Shown: positions 1 through 8,840, counted from the stretch's first letter. The stretch: 64,000 nt of DNA from Streptomyces sp. NBC_01296 (GCF_035984415.1 NZ_CP130720.1:6572001-6636000); one strand, 5' to 3'. The notes: a model not told the origin generated them from the sequence alone. Numbers and translations are program-made.

Positions 1-260
1 GCGAGATCCAGGCACATCTGCCGACCCTGCTGGGCGACGTACGGGAGTCCCCGGCGTACCTGGCCGACCTGATCGAGGCCAAGGTCGCGGCCGAGCACGG
101 CCCGGCCGCCGGCACGGACGGATCCCGCGCCCAGCGGGACTTCGAGGCGTTGCACGCGGTCCTGGAGGCGGCGCAGGCCGCGTCCGCACTGCCGACGCAG
201 GTGTCGGCGTACGACGCGCTCGACGACCTCGTCGTCCGGCGCCGGAGACTAGACGGCTGA
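1..260 (+). CDS. Nucleotidyltransferase-like protein, C-terminal fragment (5' end outside window)
   Basis: The window opens inside this gene. Eighty-five codons and the stop (TGA 258-260) are visible in the frame starting at base 3. The fragment is helical and charged, and its ending (a run like LDDLVVRRRR) resembles the end of the neighbouring RlaP-like nucleotidyltransferase on the other strand, so I infer a paralogue. No catalytic motif lies in the visible part. The last 12 bases overlap the 3' end of the convergent gene. The function is a weak inference from similarity of tail and context. Confidence 0.55.
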   Translation, partial: EIQAHLPTLLGDVRESPAYLADLIEAKVAAEHGPAAGTDGSRAQRDFEALHAVLEAAQAASALPTQVSAYDALDDLVVRRRRLDG

Positions 261-956
261 CATCCGGCGCGTGCGGAGGAGGAAGTCCTCCACGCGGGAC
301 AGGTCCGGGGCTTCGGGGAGGGGGGTCGTGGCCAGGGCCGTTTCGGATTCCGCCGTCAGGCGGGACATCCACGTGTCGACCTCGGGCCAGGTGAGTTCGC
401 CGCGTTTGACCGACAGGAGGCGGTCGCGGTGCTCGGTGGCGTCGATCGTCAGGCGGCCCGTGCGCAGGAGGTCGCGGCAGGACAGGAGCAGGCGCAGGAG
501 GTGCATGGCGTGCTTCCAGCGCGGGGCGCCGTGGATGCGGACGTCCGCGACGAGTTTGGCGCGCTGGGAGGCCGCGTACCGGGTGAAGGTGGTGTGGGCC
601 CGGCGGGAGAGGAAGGCCTCCCGGAGGGAGAGGAGTTCCTCGCCCACCGGGGTCAGCCGTTCCACCAGCGGGGAGTGCATGCACTCCAGGATGTTCGGGT
701 TGGCGCGCAGGGCGAGTTCGCAGAAGCGTTCCAGCTCCCAGGAGAACTCCTCCTCCCGCGGGCCCTCCACATGCGTCGGCGGCTTCTCGAAGCGCCAGAA
801 GAGGGGGGTCGGGGCGACGTACACCCCGCGCCGGTCGGTGTCGCTCGCCTCCGTCGCCAGGCCGAACGCCCGGGAGCCCATGACGCACGCGTAGACCGTG
901 TGGTCGCGTACCAGGGCGAGGTTCAGGGCTTCCGCGGGCGTCGTCGGCTCGTTCAT
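249..956 (-). CDS. RlaP-like nucleotidyltransferase domain protein
   Basis: A 235-residue protein with a polymerase-beta-type nucleotidyltransferase start. A GS pair (residues 27-28) sits in a G-S-R-A-F-G context, followed by D39-x-D41, the usual metal-binding pair of the fold. The rest is helical and matches the general look of the RlaP/YcgL nucleotidyltransferases (RNA repair pathway polymerase-beta family). The substrate is unknown. The ATG start at 956 gives the full domain. The gene converges on a probable paralogue and overlaps its end by 12 bases, so transcripts of the two would be complementary at their 3' ends. Confidence 0.75.
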   Translation of the reverse strand: MNEPTTPAEALNLALVRDHTVYACVMGSRAFGLATEASDTDRRGVYVAPTPLFWRFEKPPTHVEGPREEEFSWELERFCELALRANPNILECMHSPLVERLTPVGEELLSLREAFLSRRAHTTFTRYAASQRAKLVADVRIHGAPRWKHAMHLLRLLLSCRDLLRTGRLTIDATEHRDRLLSVKRGELTWPEVDTWMSRLTAESETALATTPLPEAPDLSRVEDFLLRTRRMSAV

Positions 957-984
957 CCGGGGAGCGTAGGCGGGCGCGGCCGCG

Positions 985-1452
985 CTACGCGAGCGAGATA
1001 TTGCCGTCCGGGGCCACCGTGATCTGCTTCTCCGCCAGGGGACGGGTGGCCGGGCCGTGGGCCACAGCGCCGTCCGTGATCTCGAACTTGCTGCCGTGGC
1101 AGGGGCAGTCGATGGTGCCGGCCTCCACCTTGTTCACGATGCAGCCCTGGTGCGTGCACACCGCCGTGAAGCAGCGGAAGGACCCGGCCGTCGGCTGGGT
1201 GACGACCAGCTTCTCCTCCTTGAGGATCGTGCCGCCGCCCACCGGTACGGCGGAGGACTTCAGCAGGGCCTTGCCCGCAGCCGTCCCGGACGAGGGCGAG
1301 GGGGACTGCGCCGCCTGCGGGCTGGAGGCGCTGCCCGGCTCGCTCTTCGGGTTCTTCTCCTCGCCGCCGCACGCGGTGAGCGTGCCGCCGGCCAGCGCGG
1401 CGGCACCTGCCGCCAGTACCGTGCGGCGGGCTGTCGGCGTGGGGTCGCTCAT
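985..1452 (-). CDS. Rieske (2Fe-2S) lipoprotein, Tat-exported
   Basis: A 155-residue exported iron-sulfur protein. The N terminus carries a twin-arginine pair (R9 R10) and then a lipobox ending at Cys28 (L-T-A-C), so it should be folded inside, exported by Tat and lipid-anchored outside. After a Ser/Pro/Ala linker comes a Rieske domain with ligands C99, H101, C116 and H119, plus the disulfide pair C104 and C118. The partner enzyme is not evident; such stand-alone Rieske lipoproteins are common in Streptomyces. I chose the ATG at 1452 over an earlier in-frame ATG at 1500 because a GAGGAG ribosome site lies just upstream and the Tat signal then starts correctly. Confidence 0.9.
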   Translation of the reverse strand: MSDPTPTARRTVLAAGAAALAGGTLTACGGEEKNPKSEPGSASSPQAAQSPSPSSGTAAGKALLKSSAVPVGGGTILKEEKLVVTQPTAGSFRCFTAVCTHQGCIVNKVEAGTIDCPCHGSKFEITDGAVAHGPATRPLAEKQITVAPDGNISLA

Positions 1453-1545
1453 GGGGTTGCTCCTCGATGCGGTCCGGGATGGGGGGATGGCGAGCAGCAT
1501 CCTGGCGCGTCCCGGGCCGCAGGAGAAGCCCCCGCGCCGCCGGGT

Positions 1546-1887
1546 TCAGGAGCCCTGCCCCCACGGGGACAGTTCCGCCGGGGCGCCCGGCGTACGGACG
1601 ACCTCCCAGACGCGGACCACGGCCGCCCGGTCCAGCGGGCCGTGGACGTGCGGGTAGCGGCCACCGGATTCACCCTCGCGGCGGACCTCCGAGGTCAGGG
1701 CCCGTTCGTCGAGCTCGACGGCCAGCAGCGGACCCGGTGCGTCGCGGTAGTGCGCTTCCGCGATCTCGAGCACCGTCGGGCGGTCGGCCGAGCAGTGCAC
1801 GAAGCCCTCCGAGTCGAGCGAGGAGGGGGCGTACGGAAGCTCGGGCGCGGCGGTCCAGTCGGCGAGCGGAACGATGTGGAAGATCAT
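1546..1887 (-). CDS. DUF952 domain protein
   Basis: A 113-residue protein beginning MIFHIVPLADW, with the features of the DUF952 family: the early His, the GFVHCS segment and a PHVHGPLD segment near the end. The biochemical role of the family is not established; the shape resembles small nucleotide-binding folds. The ATG at 1887 was chosen because the family motif starts immediately after it, while the longer reading frame adds 35 unrelated residues. It is divergent from tyrA across a 259-base gap. Confidence 0.85.
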   Translation of the reverse strand: MIFHIVPLADWTAAPELPYAPSSLDSEGFVHCSADRPTVLEIAEAHYRDAPGPLLAVELDERALTSEVRREGESGGRYPHVHGPLDRAAVVRVWEVVRTPGAPAELSPWGQGS

Positions 1888-1972
1888 GCCGACGGTTTTA
1901 CCGCAGCCGCCGCCGACTTCCCGTACCAAGTGGCGGCTTGGGGCGGTGTGGGTGACATTGATCGTGTTTCGT

Positions 1973-1987
1973 CCTTTCTTCGAAAGG
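1973..1987. promoter_or_regulatory. Small perfect dyad in tyrA/DUF952 divergent region
   Basis: CCTTTC-TTC-GAAAGG is a perfect 6-base inverted repeat in the 259-base divergent region. It could be an operator or a small hairpin; no known regulator is matched. Just before tyrA the sequence also has short runs of CCGTTAC-like and CGCACC-like repeats (about 2090-2135). Confidence 0.3.
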
Positions 1988-2146
1988 CACACCCGCGCCC
2001 GCCCCGGCGCCGAGGGCCCGGCCGCCGTCCCACATGACGGGCTGCCGGGTCCTCGCGCCGTGTGCGCTGGCTACCCTGGCCCTGACTTGCCGTTACCCGT
2101 TGCCCGTTACGCACCCGCACCCGCACCCGCATCCCTGGAGCGCCCC

Positions 2147-3235
2147 GTGAGAACCGCCGTCGTCATCGGAACCGGACTGATCGGCACCTCCGCGGCGCTC
2201 GCCCTGGCCGCCCGCGGCATCACCGTCCACCTCGCCGACCACGATCCGGCCCAGGCCCGTACGGCCGCCGCGCTCGGCGCCGGCACCGACGAGGCCCCCG
2301 AGGGCCAGGTCGACCTCGCGATCGTCGCCGTACCGCCGGCCCACGTGGCCGCGACCCTGGCCGACGCGATCGGCCGGGGCGCGGCCCGCGCGTACGTGGA
2401 CGTGGCCAGCGTCAAGGGCGGGCCGCGCCGGGAGCTGGCGGCCCTGGGCGTGGACGTCACCGCGTACATCGGGACCCACCCGATGGCCGGCAAGGAGCAG
2501 TCGGGGCCGCTGGCCGCGACGGCCGACCTGTTCGAGGGCCGGCCCTGGGTGCTCACCCCGACCCGGGACACCGACCACGAGGTGCTCAACCTGGCGCTCG
2601 AGCTGGTGGCCCTGTGCAAGGCCGTACCGGTGGTCATGGACGCCGACGCGCACGACCGGGCGGTGGCGCTGGTTTCGCACACCCCGCAGCTGGTGTCCAG
2701 CATGGTCGCGGCGCGCCTCGAGGAGGCCGACGAGACGGCGGTACGGCTCTGCGGGCAGGGCATCCGGGACGTGACGCGGATCGCCGCCTCCGATCCGCGG
2801 ATGTGGGTGGAGATCCTCTCGGCGAACCCGGGCCCGGTGGCCGACGTCCTGGCCGGGATCGCGTCCGACCTGGAAGCCACGGTCGACGCGCTGCGCGGGC
2901 TCCAGTCGGCGGACGTCGAGAAGCGCCGCGGCGGCGCGGCCGGCATCGAGGACGTACTGAAGCGGGGCAACGCGGGCCGGGTGCGGGTGCCGGGCAAGCA
3001 CGGCGCGGCGCCCGTCGCGTACGAGACGGTCGCCGTGCTGATCAGCGACCAGCCGGGCGAGCTCGCGCGGATCTTCGCCGACGCCGGGCGGGCCGGGGTC
3101 AACATCGAGGACGTGCGGATCGAGCACGCCACGGGCCAGCAGGCCGGTCTCGTCCAGCTGATGGTCGACCCGAGGGCCGCCGCCGCCCTCACCGCGGAGC
3201 TGCGCGAACGCGGCTGGGCCCTGCGCCAGCAGTAG
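2147..3235 (+). CDS. tyrA: Prephenate dehydrogenase
   Basis: Oxidative decarboxylation of prephenate to 4-hydroxyphenylpyruvate in tyrosine synthesis. The 362-residue protein starts with a Rossmann NAD-binding motif (V-I-G-T-G-L-I-G-T-S) and has the conserved G-T-H-P-M-A-G segment of the TyrA family. It ends with an ACT-type regulatory domain from about residue 300 (V-L-I-S-D-Q-P-G-E-L-A), which suggests feedback control by an aromatic amino acid. The GTG at 2147 was chosen because the dinucleotide fold begins there and CTGGAG lies five bases upstream; the open frame extends farther up but is not homologous. It is followed by cmk, as in other Streptomyces. Confidence 0.95.
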   Translation: MRTAVVIGTGLIGTSAALALAARGITVHLADHDPAQARTAAALGAGTDEAPEGQVDLAIVAVPPAHVAATLADAIGRGAARAYVDVASVKGGPRRELAALGVDVTAYIGTHPMAGKEQSGPLAATADLFEGRPWVLTPTRDTDHEVLNLALELVALCKAVPVVMDADAHDRAVALVSHTPQLVSSMVAARLEEADETAVRLCGQGIRDVTRIAASDPRMWVEILSANPGPVADVLAGIASDLEATVDALRGLQSADVEKRRGGAAGIEDVLKRGNAGRVRVPGKHGAAPVAYETVAVLISDQPGELARIFADAGRAGVNIEDVRIEHATGQQAGLVQLMVDPRAAAALTAELRERGWALRQQ

Positions 3236-3351
3236 TCGCGCGGGCCGCATCCCCGGTACTGGGCGGCGCCGGTGCCGGGGGCCGGTAACCTTGGTGAGGG
3301 GCGCTTTGGCGCGCCCGGACACGTACGCGCAACCAGGAAGGTGCCCGCACC

Positions 3352-4050
3352 GTGGAAACCGCAGCTCCGTCCGCCGTGATCGTCGCCATCGACGGTCCCT
3401 CCGGCACGGGCAAGTCCAGCACCTCCAAGGCCGTGGCCGCCAAGCTCGGGCTGCGCTACCTGGACACCGGTGCCCAGTACCGGGCCATCACCTGGTGGAT
3501 GATCACCAACGGGATCGACACCGAGGACCCGCACGCCATCGCCGTGGCGGCCGGCAAGCCCGGCATCGTCTCCGGTACGGACCCGGCCGCGCCGACCATC
3601 ACGGTCGACGGCCTGGACGCCTCCGGCCCGATCCGCACGCAGGAGGTCACCTCCAAGGTCAGCGCCGTCAGCGCCGTCCCCGAGGTGCGCACCCTGATCA
3701 CCGAGCTCCAGCGCTCCATCGCGGCCTCGGCCGAGGGCGGGATCGTCGTCGAGGGGCGGGACATCGGCACCACCGTCCTGCCCGACGCCGACCTCAAGAT
3801 CTTCCTGACCGCGTCCCCCGAGGCCCGCGCCGCGCGCCGCAGCGGTGAGCTGCGCGGCAAGGAGGCCTCGGACCTCGCGGCCACCAAGGAAGCCCTGGTC
3901 AAGCGCGACGCCGCCGACTCGAGCCGCAAGACCTCCCCGCTGGCCAAGGCCGGCGACGCCGTCGAGGTCGACACCACCGAGCTCACGCTCGACCAGGTGA
4001 TCGAGTGCGTCGTGACGCTGGTGGAGGAGAAGCGGGCGGCGCGCACGTGA
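3352..4050 (+). CDS. cmk: Cytidylate kinase
   Basis: Phosphorylates CMP and dCMP with ATP. The 232-residue protein has the P-loop G-P-S-G-T-G-K-S at residues 15-22, the D-T-G-A-Q-Y-R-A nucleotide monophosphate segment and the V-V-E-G-R-D-I-G-T segment typical of CMP kinases. The start is GTG at 3352, with AGGAAGG upstream. It lies 116 bases after tyrA, and its stop overlaps the start of plsC by four bases (GTGA), so cmk and plsC are translationally coupled. Confidence 0.97.
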   Translation: METAAPSAVIVAIDGPSGTGKSSTSKAVAAKLGLRYLDTGAQYRAITWWMITNGIDTEDPHAIAVAAGKPGIVSGTDPAAPTITVDGLDASGPIRTQEVTSKVSAVSAVPEVRTLITELQRSIAASAEGGIVVEGRDIGTTVLPDADLKIFLTASPEARAARRSGELRGKEASDLAATKEALVKRDAADSSRKTSPLAKAGDAVEVDTTELTLDQVIECVVTLVEEKRAART

Positions 4051-4694
4051 GCGGAACGCCCTCCCTCAAGGGTGCGGCGCTCGGTCGGCGGATCGGCATC
4101 GGCCTCATGTACGGGCTGTGGAAGCCGCGCGTACTGGGCGCCTGGCGCGTGCCCGCCTCGGGCCCTGTCATCCTTGCCGTGAATCACGCGCACAACATCG
4201 ACGGCCCCATGGTCATGGGCACCGCTCCGCGGCCGCTGCACTTCCTCATCAAGAGGGAGGCGTACATCGGCCCGCTCGGCCCGTTCCTGGACGGGATCGG
4301 CCAGGTCAAGGTCGACCGTACGGGCACGGACCGGGGCGCGATCACCAAGGCGCTCGCGGTGCTCGAGAACGGCGGCGCCCTGGGGATCTTCCCCGAGGGC
4401 TCCCGCGGTGAGGGCGACTTCGCCTCGCTGCGCGCCGGGCTCGCGTACTTCGCGGTCCGCAGCGGCGCGCCCGTCGTGCCCGTGGCCGTGCTCGGCAGCA
4501 CCGAGCGCCAAGGGCGGCTGGTCCGCGGACTGCCGCCGTTCAAGAGCCGGGTCGACGTCGTCTTCGGCTCCGCCTTCGACGCGGGCGACGGCACCGGCCG
4601 CCGCACCCGTACGGCCCTGGACGAGGCCACCGTACGCATCCAGAGCAGGCTGACCGCCCACCTGGCCGATGCCAAGCGCCTCACCGGGCGCTGA
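4047..4694 (+). CDS. plsC: 1-acyl-sn-glycerol-3-phosphate acyltransferase family protein
   Basis: A membrane-associated acyltransferase of phospholipid synthesis. The 215-residue protein carries the catalytic N-H-x4-D box (H47, D52) and the substrate-binding F-P-E-G-S-R motif. The GTG start overlaps the cmk stop by four bases. The arrangement cmk-plsC-der is conserved in Streptomyces, which supports the call. Exact acyl donor and acceptor are not shown by the sequence. Confidence 0.92.
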   Translation: MSGTPSLKGAALGRRIGIGLMYGLWKPRVLGAWRVPASGPVILAVNHAHNIDGPMVMGTAPRPLHFLIKREAYIGPLGPFLDGIGQVKVDRTGTDRGAITKALAVLENGGALGIFPEGSRGEGDFASLRAGLAYFAVRSGAPVVPVAVLGSTERQGRLVRGLPPFKSRVDVVFGSAFDAGDGTGRRTRTALDEATVRIQSRLTAHLADAKRLTGR

Positions 4695-4769
4695 GCGAGA
4701 CTTGACCTAGTAGTGGAACCGCGCTGCGCGGGTACCACCGACCACCACGAACGACGAGGAACGGACTTC

Positions 4770-6230
4770 ATGAACGACCAGCACGACCACGGAGCGCTCG
4801 GCGATGCCGAGTACGCGGAGTTCATGGAGCTCGCCGCGGAGGAAGGCTTCGACGCAGAGGACGTCGAGGGCGCGATCGCGGAGGCCGGCCACGGGCCGCT
4901 GCCCGTGCTCGCCGTCGTCGGCCGCCCCAATGTCGGCAAGTCGACCCTGGTGAACCGCATCATCGGCCGCCGCGAGGCGGTCGTCGAGGACAAGCCCGGC
5001 GTCACCCGCGACCGCGTCACGTACGAGGCCGAGTGGGCCGGCCGCCGGTTCAAGGTCGTCGACACCGGCGGCTGGGAGCAGGACGTCCTCGGCATCGACG
5101 CCGCCGTCGCCGCCCAGGCCGAGTACGCCATCAAGACCGCCGACGCGGTCGTCTTCGTCGTCGACGCCAAGGTCGGCGCCACCGACAGCGACGAGGCCGT
5201 GGTCAAGCTGCTGCGCCGGGCCGGCAAGCCCGTCGTCCTGTGCGCGAACAAGGTCGACGGCCAGAGCGGCGAGTCCGACGCGGCCTCCCTGTGGTCCCTG
5301 GGCCTCGGCCAGCCGCACCCGGTCTCCTCGCTGCACGGCCGCGGTACGGGCGACATGCTCGACGCCGTCCTCGAGGCGCTGCCCGAGGCGCCCGAGCAGA
5401 CCTTCGGCGGCGCCCCGGTGGGCGGGCCCCGGCGCATCGCGCTCATCGGCCGCCCGAACGTCGGCAAGTCCTCGCTGCTCAACAAGGTCGCGAAGGAGGA
5501 CCGGGTCGTCGTCAACGAGCTGGCCGGCACCACCCGCGACCCGGTCGACGAGCTGATCGAGCTCGGCGGCGTCACCTGGAAGTTCGTGGACACCGCGGGC
5601 ATCCGCAAGAAGGTGCACCTCCAGCAGGGCGCCGACTACTACGCCTCCCTGCGCACGGCCTCCGCCGTCGAGAAGGCGGAGGTCGCGGTCATCCTGATCG
5701 ACACCACCGAGACGATCAGCGTCCAGGACCAGCGCATCATCACCATGGCCGTCGAGTCCGGGCGTGCGATCGTGATCGCGTACAACAAGTGGGACGAGCT
5801 CGACGAGGAGCGCCGCTACTACCTCGAGCGCGAGATCGAGACCGAGATGCAGCAGGTCGCCTGGGCGCCCCGCGTCAACGTCTCGGCGCTCACCGGCCGC
5901 CACATGGAGAAGCTGGTCCCCGCGATCGAGACTGCCCTCGCGGGCTGGGAGACGCGCGTTCCGACCGGCCGGCTGAACTCCTTCCTCGGCGAGGTCGTCG
6001 CGGCCCACCCGCACCCGATCCGCGGCGGCAAGCAGCCCCGCATCCTGTTCGGCACCCAGGCGGGGAGCAAGCCGCCGCGGTTCGTCCTCTTCGCCTCCGG
6101 CTTCCTGGAGCACGGCTACCGGCGCTTCATCGAGCGCCGCCTGCGCGAGGAGTTCGGCTTCGAGGGGACGCCGATCCACATCTCCGTGCGGGTGCGCGAG
6201 AAGCGCGGCGCGCAGTACAAGAAGAAGTAG
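4770..6230 (+). CDS. der: Ribosome-assembly GTPase Der (EngA)
   Basis: A GTPase with two tandem G domains that acts in large-subunit assembly. The 486-residue protein has G-R-P-N-V-G-K-S at residues 51-58 and again from about residue 227, followed by a C-terminal KH-like domain rich in basic residues ending in KKK. An acidic N-terminal extension of about 45 residues precedes the first G domain. I chose the ATG at 4770, since the earlier in-frame ATG at 4713 adds a segment that looks untranslated. The gap to plsC is 75 bases. Confidence 0.97.
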   Translation: MNDQHDHGALGDAEYAEFMELAAEEGFDAEDVEGAIAEAGHGPLPVLAVVGRPNVGKSTLVNRIIGRREAVVEDKPGVTRDRVTYEAEWAGRRFKVVDTGGWEQDVLGIDAAVAAQAEYAIKTADAVVFVVDAKVGATDSDEAVVKLLRRAGKPVVLCANKVDGQSGESDAASLWSLGLGQPHPVSSLHGRGTGDMLDAVLEALPEAPEQTFGGAPVGGPRRIALIGRPNVGKSSLLNKVAKEDRVVVNELAGTTRDPVDELIELGGVTWKFVDTAGIRKKVHLQQGADYYASLRTASAVEKAEVAVILIDTTETISVQDQRIITMAVESGRAIVIAYNKWDELDEERRYYLEREIETEMQQVAWAPRVNVSALTGRHMEKLVPAIETALAGWETRVPTGRLNSFLGEVVAAHPHPIRGGKQPRILFGTQAGSKPPRFVLFASGFLEHGYRRFIERRLREEFGFEGTPIHISVRVREKRGAQYKKK

Positions 6231-6249
6231 CAGCGGCAGCGGTCCGGGG

Positions 6250-6705
6250 TCAGTAGCCCCGGCGCGGAGCGGGCGGCAGGGCCGCCGGGATGTGCTGCAT
6301 CCCGGTCTGGTGCTGCCGCCCGCCGCCGTATGCGGAGCCGGCGGCGGAGGAGCCGCCGTGGTCGCTGCCGGCCGCGGAGGACCCGGCGTACGCGTACGAG
6401 GGCTGCGGAGCCGGGGCGTACGCGGCCGGCCAGGGGTCCGTCTGCCATGCGGAACCGTTCCAGCCGCTTGCGTACGACCCGCCCCCGTACGCGGAGCCGC
6501 TGCCGACGGCTCCGGCGCTGTACGCGGAGCCTGCGCCCGTGAACGAGCCGCCGTACGAGAACGCCGTGAACCCGTGGTCCTCCTCGCCCGTGCGGTCGCC
6601 CGGCAGGGCCCGGAAGGCACGCAGGTACTCCGAGTACAGCGTGTCGTAGATCGGGGTGTGCGAGAGGGCGGCCGGAGCGCTGTCCCGGTCCCTTGCGTGG
6701 CGCAT
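6250..6705 (-). CDS. Conserved small Streptomyces protein, function unknown
   Basis: About 151 residues, convergent with der (19 bases apart). The recognisable core is near the N terminus (T-P-I-Y-D-T-L-Y-S-E-Y and a following F-R-A-L-P-G-D-R), then a long low-complexity Gly/Ser/Ala/Tyr region, and an A-L-P-P-A-P-R-R-G ending. I remember similar proteins next to der in other Streptomyces, always without known function. The start is uncertain: ATG at 6705 fits the conserved part, while a GTG at 6759 would add 18 residues; neither has a strong ribosome site. No domain recognised. Confidence 0.7.
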   Translation of the reverse strand: MRHARDRDSAPAALSHTPIYDTLYSEYLRAFRALPGDRTGEEDHGFTAFSYGGSFTGAGSAYSAGAVGSGSAYGGGSYASGWNGSAWQTDPWPAAYAPAPQPSYAYAGSSAAGSDHGGSSAAGSAYGGGRQHQTGMQHIPAALPPAPRRGY

Positions 6706-6904
6706 CGGGGAGACGGTGCTCGCGTGGGCAGGGGCGCGGGAGGGGTCGTATGAATGCACGTATCAGCCAACGAACCCGGGGCCCTGCGGATGCGGGGGAG
6801 GGGGCAGAAAACGCAGATGGCCGGTGGGGGCGTCCCCACCGGCACACGGCTGCGCCGCCCCTGGTGGGAGGGGCGGCGCAGCCGTTCCGGGATCCTCGCC
6901 GGCG

Positions 6905-7714
6905 TCAGGCGCCGGGGGTGCCTGCCAGCGGCATCGAGGCCGCCACGAGCTTGCCGCCGGCGGCGGCCTTGTCCAGCGCGTCGCGGAGCAGGTCCTCGCG
7001 GGGCTGCTGGCCGATGGAGCCGACCGGGGCCGCGTAGATGAGGACGCGCTGGGTCTTGTTGACGGCGGCCCGCCAGCCGTCGGTGACCGACAGCGGCTGG
7101 TGCGCCTGCCACCAGGCGACCTGGCCGCCGCCCTCGGCGCCGGGCTGGAGCACGGCGTGCAGCAGGCCCGCGGCGAGCAGCACCGACCAGCCGGCGAGCG
7201 GGGAGGGCAGCTCGGCGGTGTCGGTGACCGGGATGAACCCCTGCTCGATGAGGAGCGGTAGGAAGTCGTCGCCGGGGCCGGCGGTGCCGGGGCGGGCGAT
7301 CGGGGCGGTCGGCTCGACCACGAGGGCGGGGTGCAGATCGCCGCCGATCAGCACCAGGCCGCTGGTGATGCCGAGGACGGCCTGGCCGCCGGGTACGTTC
7401 TGCGGTGCGGCATCGGCGGAACCGCCGGAGGCGGGGCTGTCGCCGGTGATGCTGCGGACCGCGCCCTGCAGCTGCTCCTCGGAGACGGTGACCACCTGCG
7501 AGGGGATGCAGCCGGCGTGGGCGAACGCGAGGACGGCCGTCTCCTCGCCGACGAACAGCACCGTGCTGGTGCGGTCGGTCTCGGGGTCCCCGGGAGTGCG
7601 GCACGAGGTGCAGTCGTAGCTGCGCGGTGCGTCGTCGCCGGTGAGCAGCCTCTCGGCTTCTTCGTCACCGATCTCGGCACGTACCTCATCACTGACGTCG
7701 AGCATGCGGGGCAC
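6905..7714 (-). CDS. Conserved hypothetical protein (possible SseB-like)
   Basis: A 269-residue protein starting at GTG 7714 (reading M-P-R-M-L-D-V-S), with GAGGAG eight bases upstream. The first third contains a C-T-S-C pair that may bind metal and a segment of alternating hydrophobic strands. The rest alternates strands and helices, with no signal peptide or membrane segment. I recall it as widely conserved in Streptomyces near der, and I cannot assign a function; an SseB-like fold is only a guess. A much longer open frame continues upstream to 8266 but has no homologous content. Confidence 0.75.
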   Translation of the reverse strand: MPRMLDVSDEVRAEIGDEEAERLLTGDDAPRSYDCTSCRTPGDPETDRTSTVLFVGEETAVLAFAHAGCIPSQVVTVSEEQLQGAVRSITGDSPASGGSADAAPQNVPGGQAVLGITSGLVLIGGDLHPALVVEPTAPIARPGTAGPGDDFLPLLIEQGFIPVTDTAELPSPLAGWSVLLAAGLLHAVLQPGAEGGGQVAWWQAHQPLSVTDGWRAAVNKTQRVLIYAAPVGSIGQQPREDLLRDALDKAAAGGKLVAASMPLAGTPGA

Positions 7715-7870
7715 GGGCTGGCTCCTCGGACTAGGCGAGCGGGGGCCGGGCGGTTCCCGGCTCGCCGGGCTCAACGGCTCATCGGCTGCCGGGGTCACGC
7801 CGTTGGAGGGAACGGAATCGAACCTGGCCCCCGGAGGGGTGAACGGTCGGACCGGGGCTTTGTTTTCCTG

Positions 7871-7899
7871 CCAACTGTTGTCCTGGTGTGTGCAGTTGG
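7871..7899. promoter_or_regulatory. Inverted repeat in divergent region before the LysM protein
   Basis: CCAACTG and CAGTTGG are perfect inverted 7-mers separated by 15 bases, inside the 298-base divergent region 7715-8012. This is a plausible operator or leader hairpin. I looked for the conserved bases of the cyclic di-AMP riboswitch that precedes some Streptomyces wall hydrolases and did not find a convincing match. Confidence 0.3.
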
Positions 7900-8012
7900 T
7901 GGCCGGTCCTGGCCGTTTCGGGAGGGGTGGCGGATCGGCCGACCGGGTGGGGTGCGGGACGGGCCGCGTGGCGGGCCCGGGCGGGCGGCGCGGCGCTGCG
8001 TAGCGTGACGCG

Positions 8013-8840
8013 ATGCCCGACCTCCGGATCCGGCGGGCCGCCTCGGCGGCCGCTGCCGCCGCCGCGCTGGCTCTCGTCCTCGTCCTCCCGTCGAGGGCCG
8101 GCGCGGCCCCGCCGCCCCCCGCGCCCGGGCCCGCGGGGGCCGCCCACCCCGGCTCGCCCGGGATCATCGGGACCGGACCGGGGGACTGCGGGCCGGGCGG
8201 GCAATGGCCCTGGGACTGCGTGGCCGACTGCGAGAGCAGCGGGCGCTGGGCGGTCAACACCGGCAACGGCTTCTACGGGGGCCTGCAGTTCTGGCAGCCG
8301 ACCTGGGAGGACCACGGGGGGCTGCTGTTCGCGGCGCGGGCCGATCTGGCGAGCCGGGAGCAGCAGATCCGGGTGGCGGAACACGTGCTGGGTTCCCAGG
8401 GGTGGGACGCGTGGCCGGTGTGCTCGAAGCGGTACGGGCTGGCGGGGCGGATGCACGTGGTCCGGGCCGGGGACACGCTGGACGGGATCGCCCGGCGGTA
8501 CCGGGTGACGGGCGGGTGGCAGGCGCTGTACGAGGCGAACCGGGCGGTGATCGGGCCGAAGCCGCGGGCGCTGGTGGTCGGCACCCTGCTGGCCCTCCCG
8601 GCCTCGGACCCGCCGCCGGTGGCTCCGCCGGCCCCGGCGGACCCGCCCGCGCCGGTGGGGCCGACCGCTCCGGTGGCTCCGGCCGCCCGGCCCGTACCGT
8701 CCGCCCCGGCGGCGACGCCCCCGGGCCGGAGGCCCAGGCCGAGTCAGGCCCCCGCGGGCTCGAAGCCCGTGCCGAGTCCGGCCGCGACGCCCCCGGGCCC
8801 GAAGCCGAGGCCGAGTCCGGCGGCGCTGCCGGGTTCTTGA
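8013..8840 (+). CDS. Secreted transglycosylase-like protein with LysM domain
   Basis: A wall-active protein related to resuscitation-promoting factors. The 275-residue chain has an Arg-rich start, a hydrophobic stretch and an Ala signal cleavage region near residue 31, then the Rpf/transglycosylase-like domain (about 60-140) with the probable catalytic Glu74 in D-C-E-S-S-G-R-W. A LysM peptidoglycan-binding domain follows (about 148-197, H-V-V-R-A-G-D-T-L). The last 80 residues are Pro/Ala-rich with repeated T-P-P-G-(R/P) and R-P-R-P-S units, which probably span the wall. No clear ribosome site precedes the ATG. Confidence 0.9.
   Translation: MPDLRIRRAASAAAAAAALALVLVLPSRAGAAPPPPAPGPAGAAHPGSPGIIGTGPGDCGPGGQWPWDCVADCESSGRWAVNTGNGFYGGLQFWQPTWEDHGGLLFAARADLASREQQIRVAEHVLGSQGWDAWPVCSKRYGLAGRMHVVRAGDTLDGIARRYRVTGGWQALYEANRAVIGPKPRALVVGTLLALPASDPPPVAPPAPADPPAPVGPTAPVAPAARPVPSAPAATPPGRRPRPSQAPAGSKPVPSPAATPPGPKPRPSPAALPGS

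Noticed and set aside
2107..3534. A 475-codon minus-strand open frame opposite tyrA
   Set aside because: tyrA is clear on the plus strand, with complete NAD and ACT domains; the reverse frame is Arg/Ser/Ala-rich without homologous features.
4707..7604. A 965-codon open frame on the minus strand across der and its neighbours
   Set aside because: It lies opposite a certain gene (der) and crosses several genes. The translation is low-complexity Arg/Ala/Gly, as expected for the reverse of high-GC coding DNA.
7715..8012. A cyclic di-AMP riboswitch before the LysM transglycosylase-like gene
   Set aside because: Such riboswitches precede Rpf-type genes in Streptomyces, but the conserved sequence blocks were not found by eye, and the gap seems too irregular.
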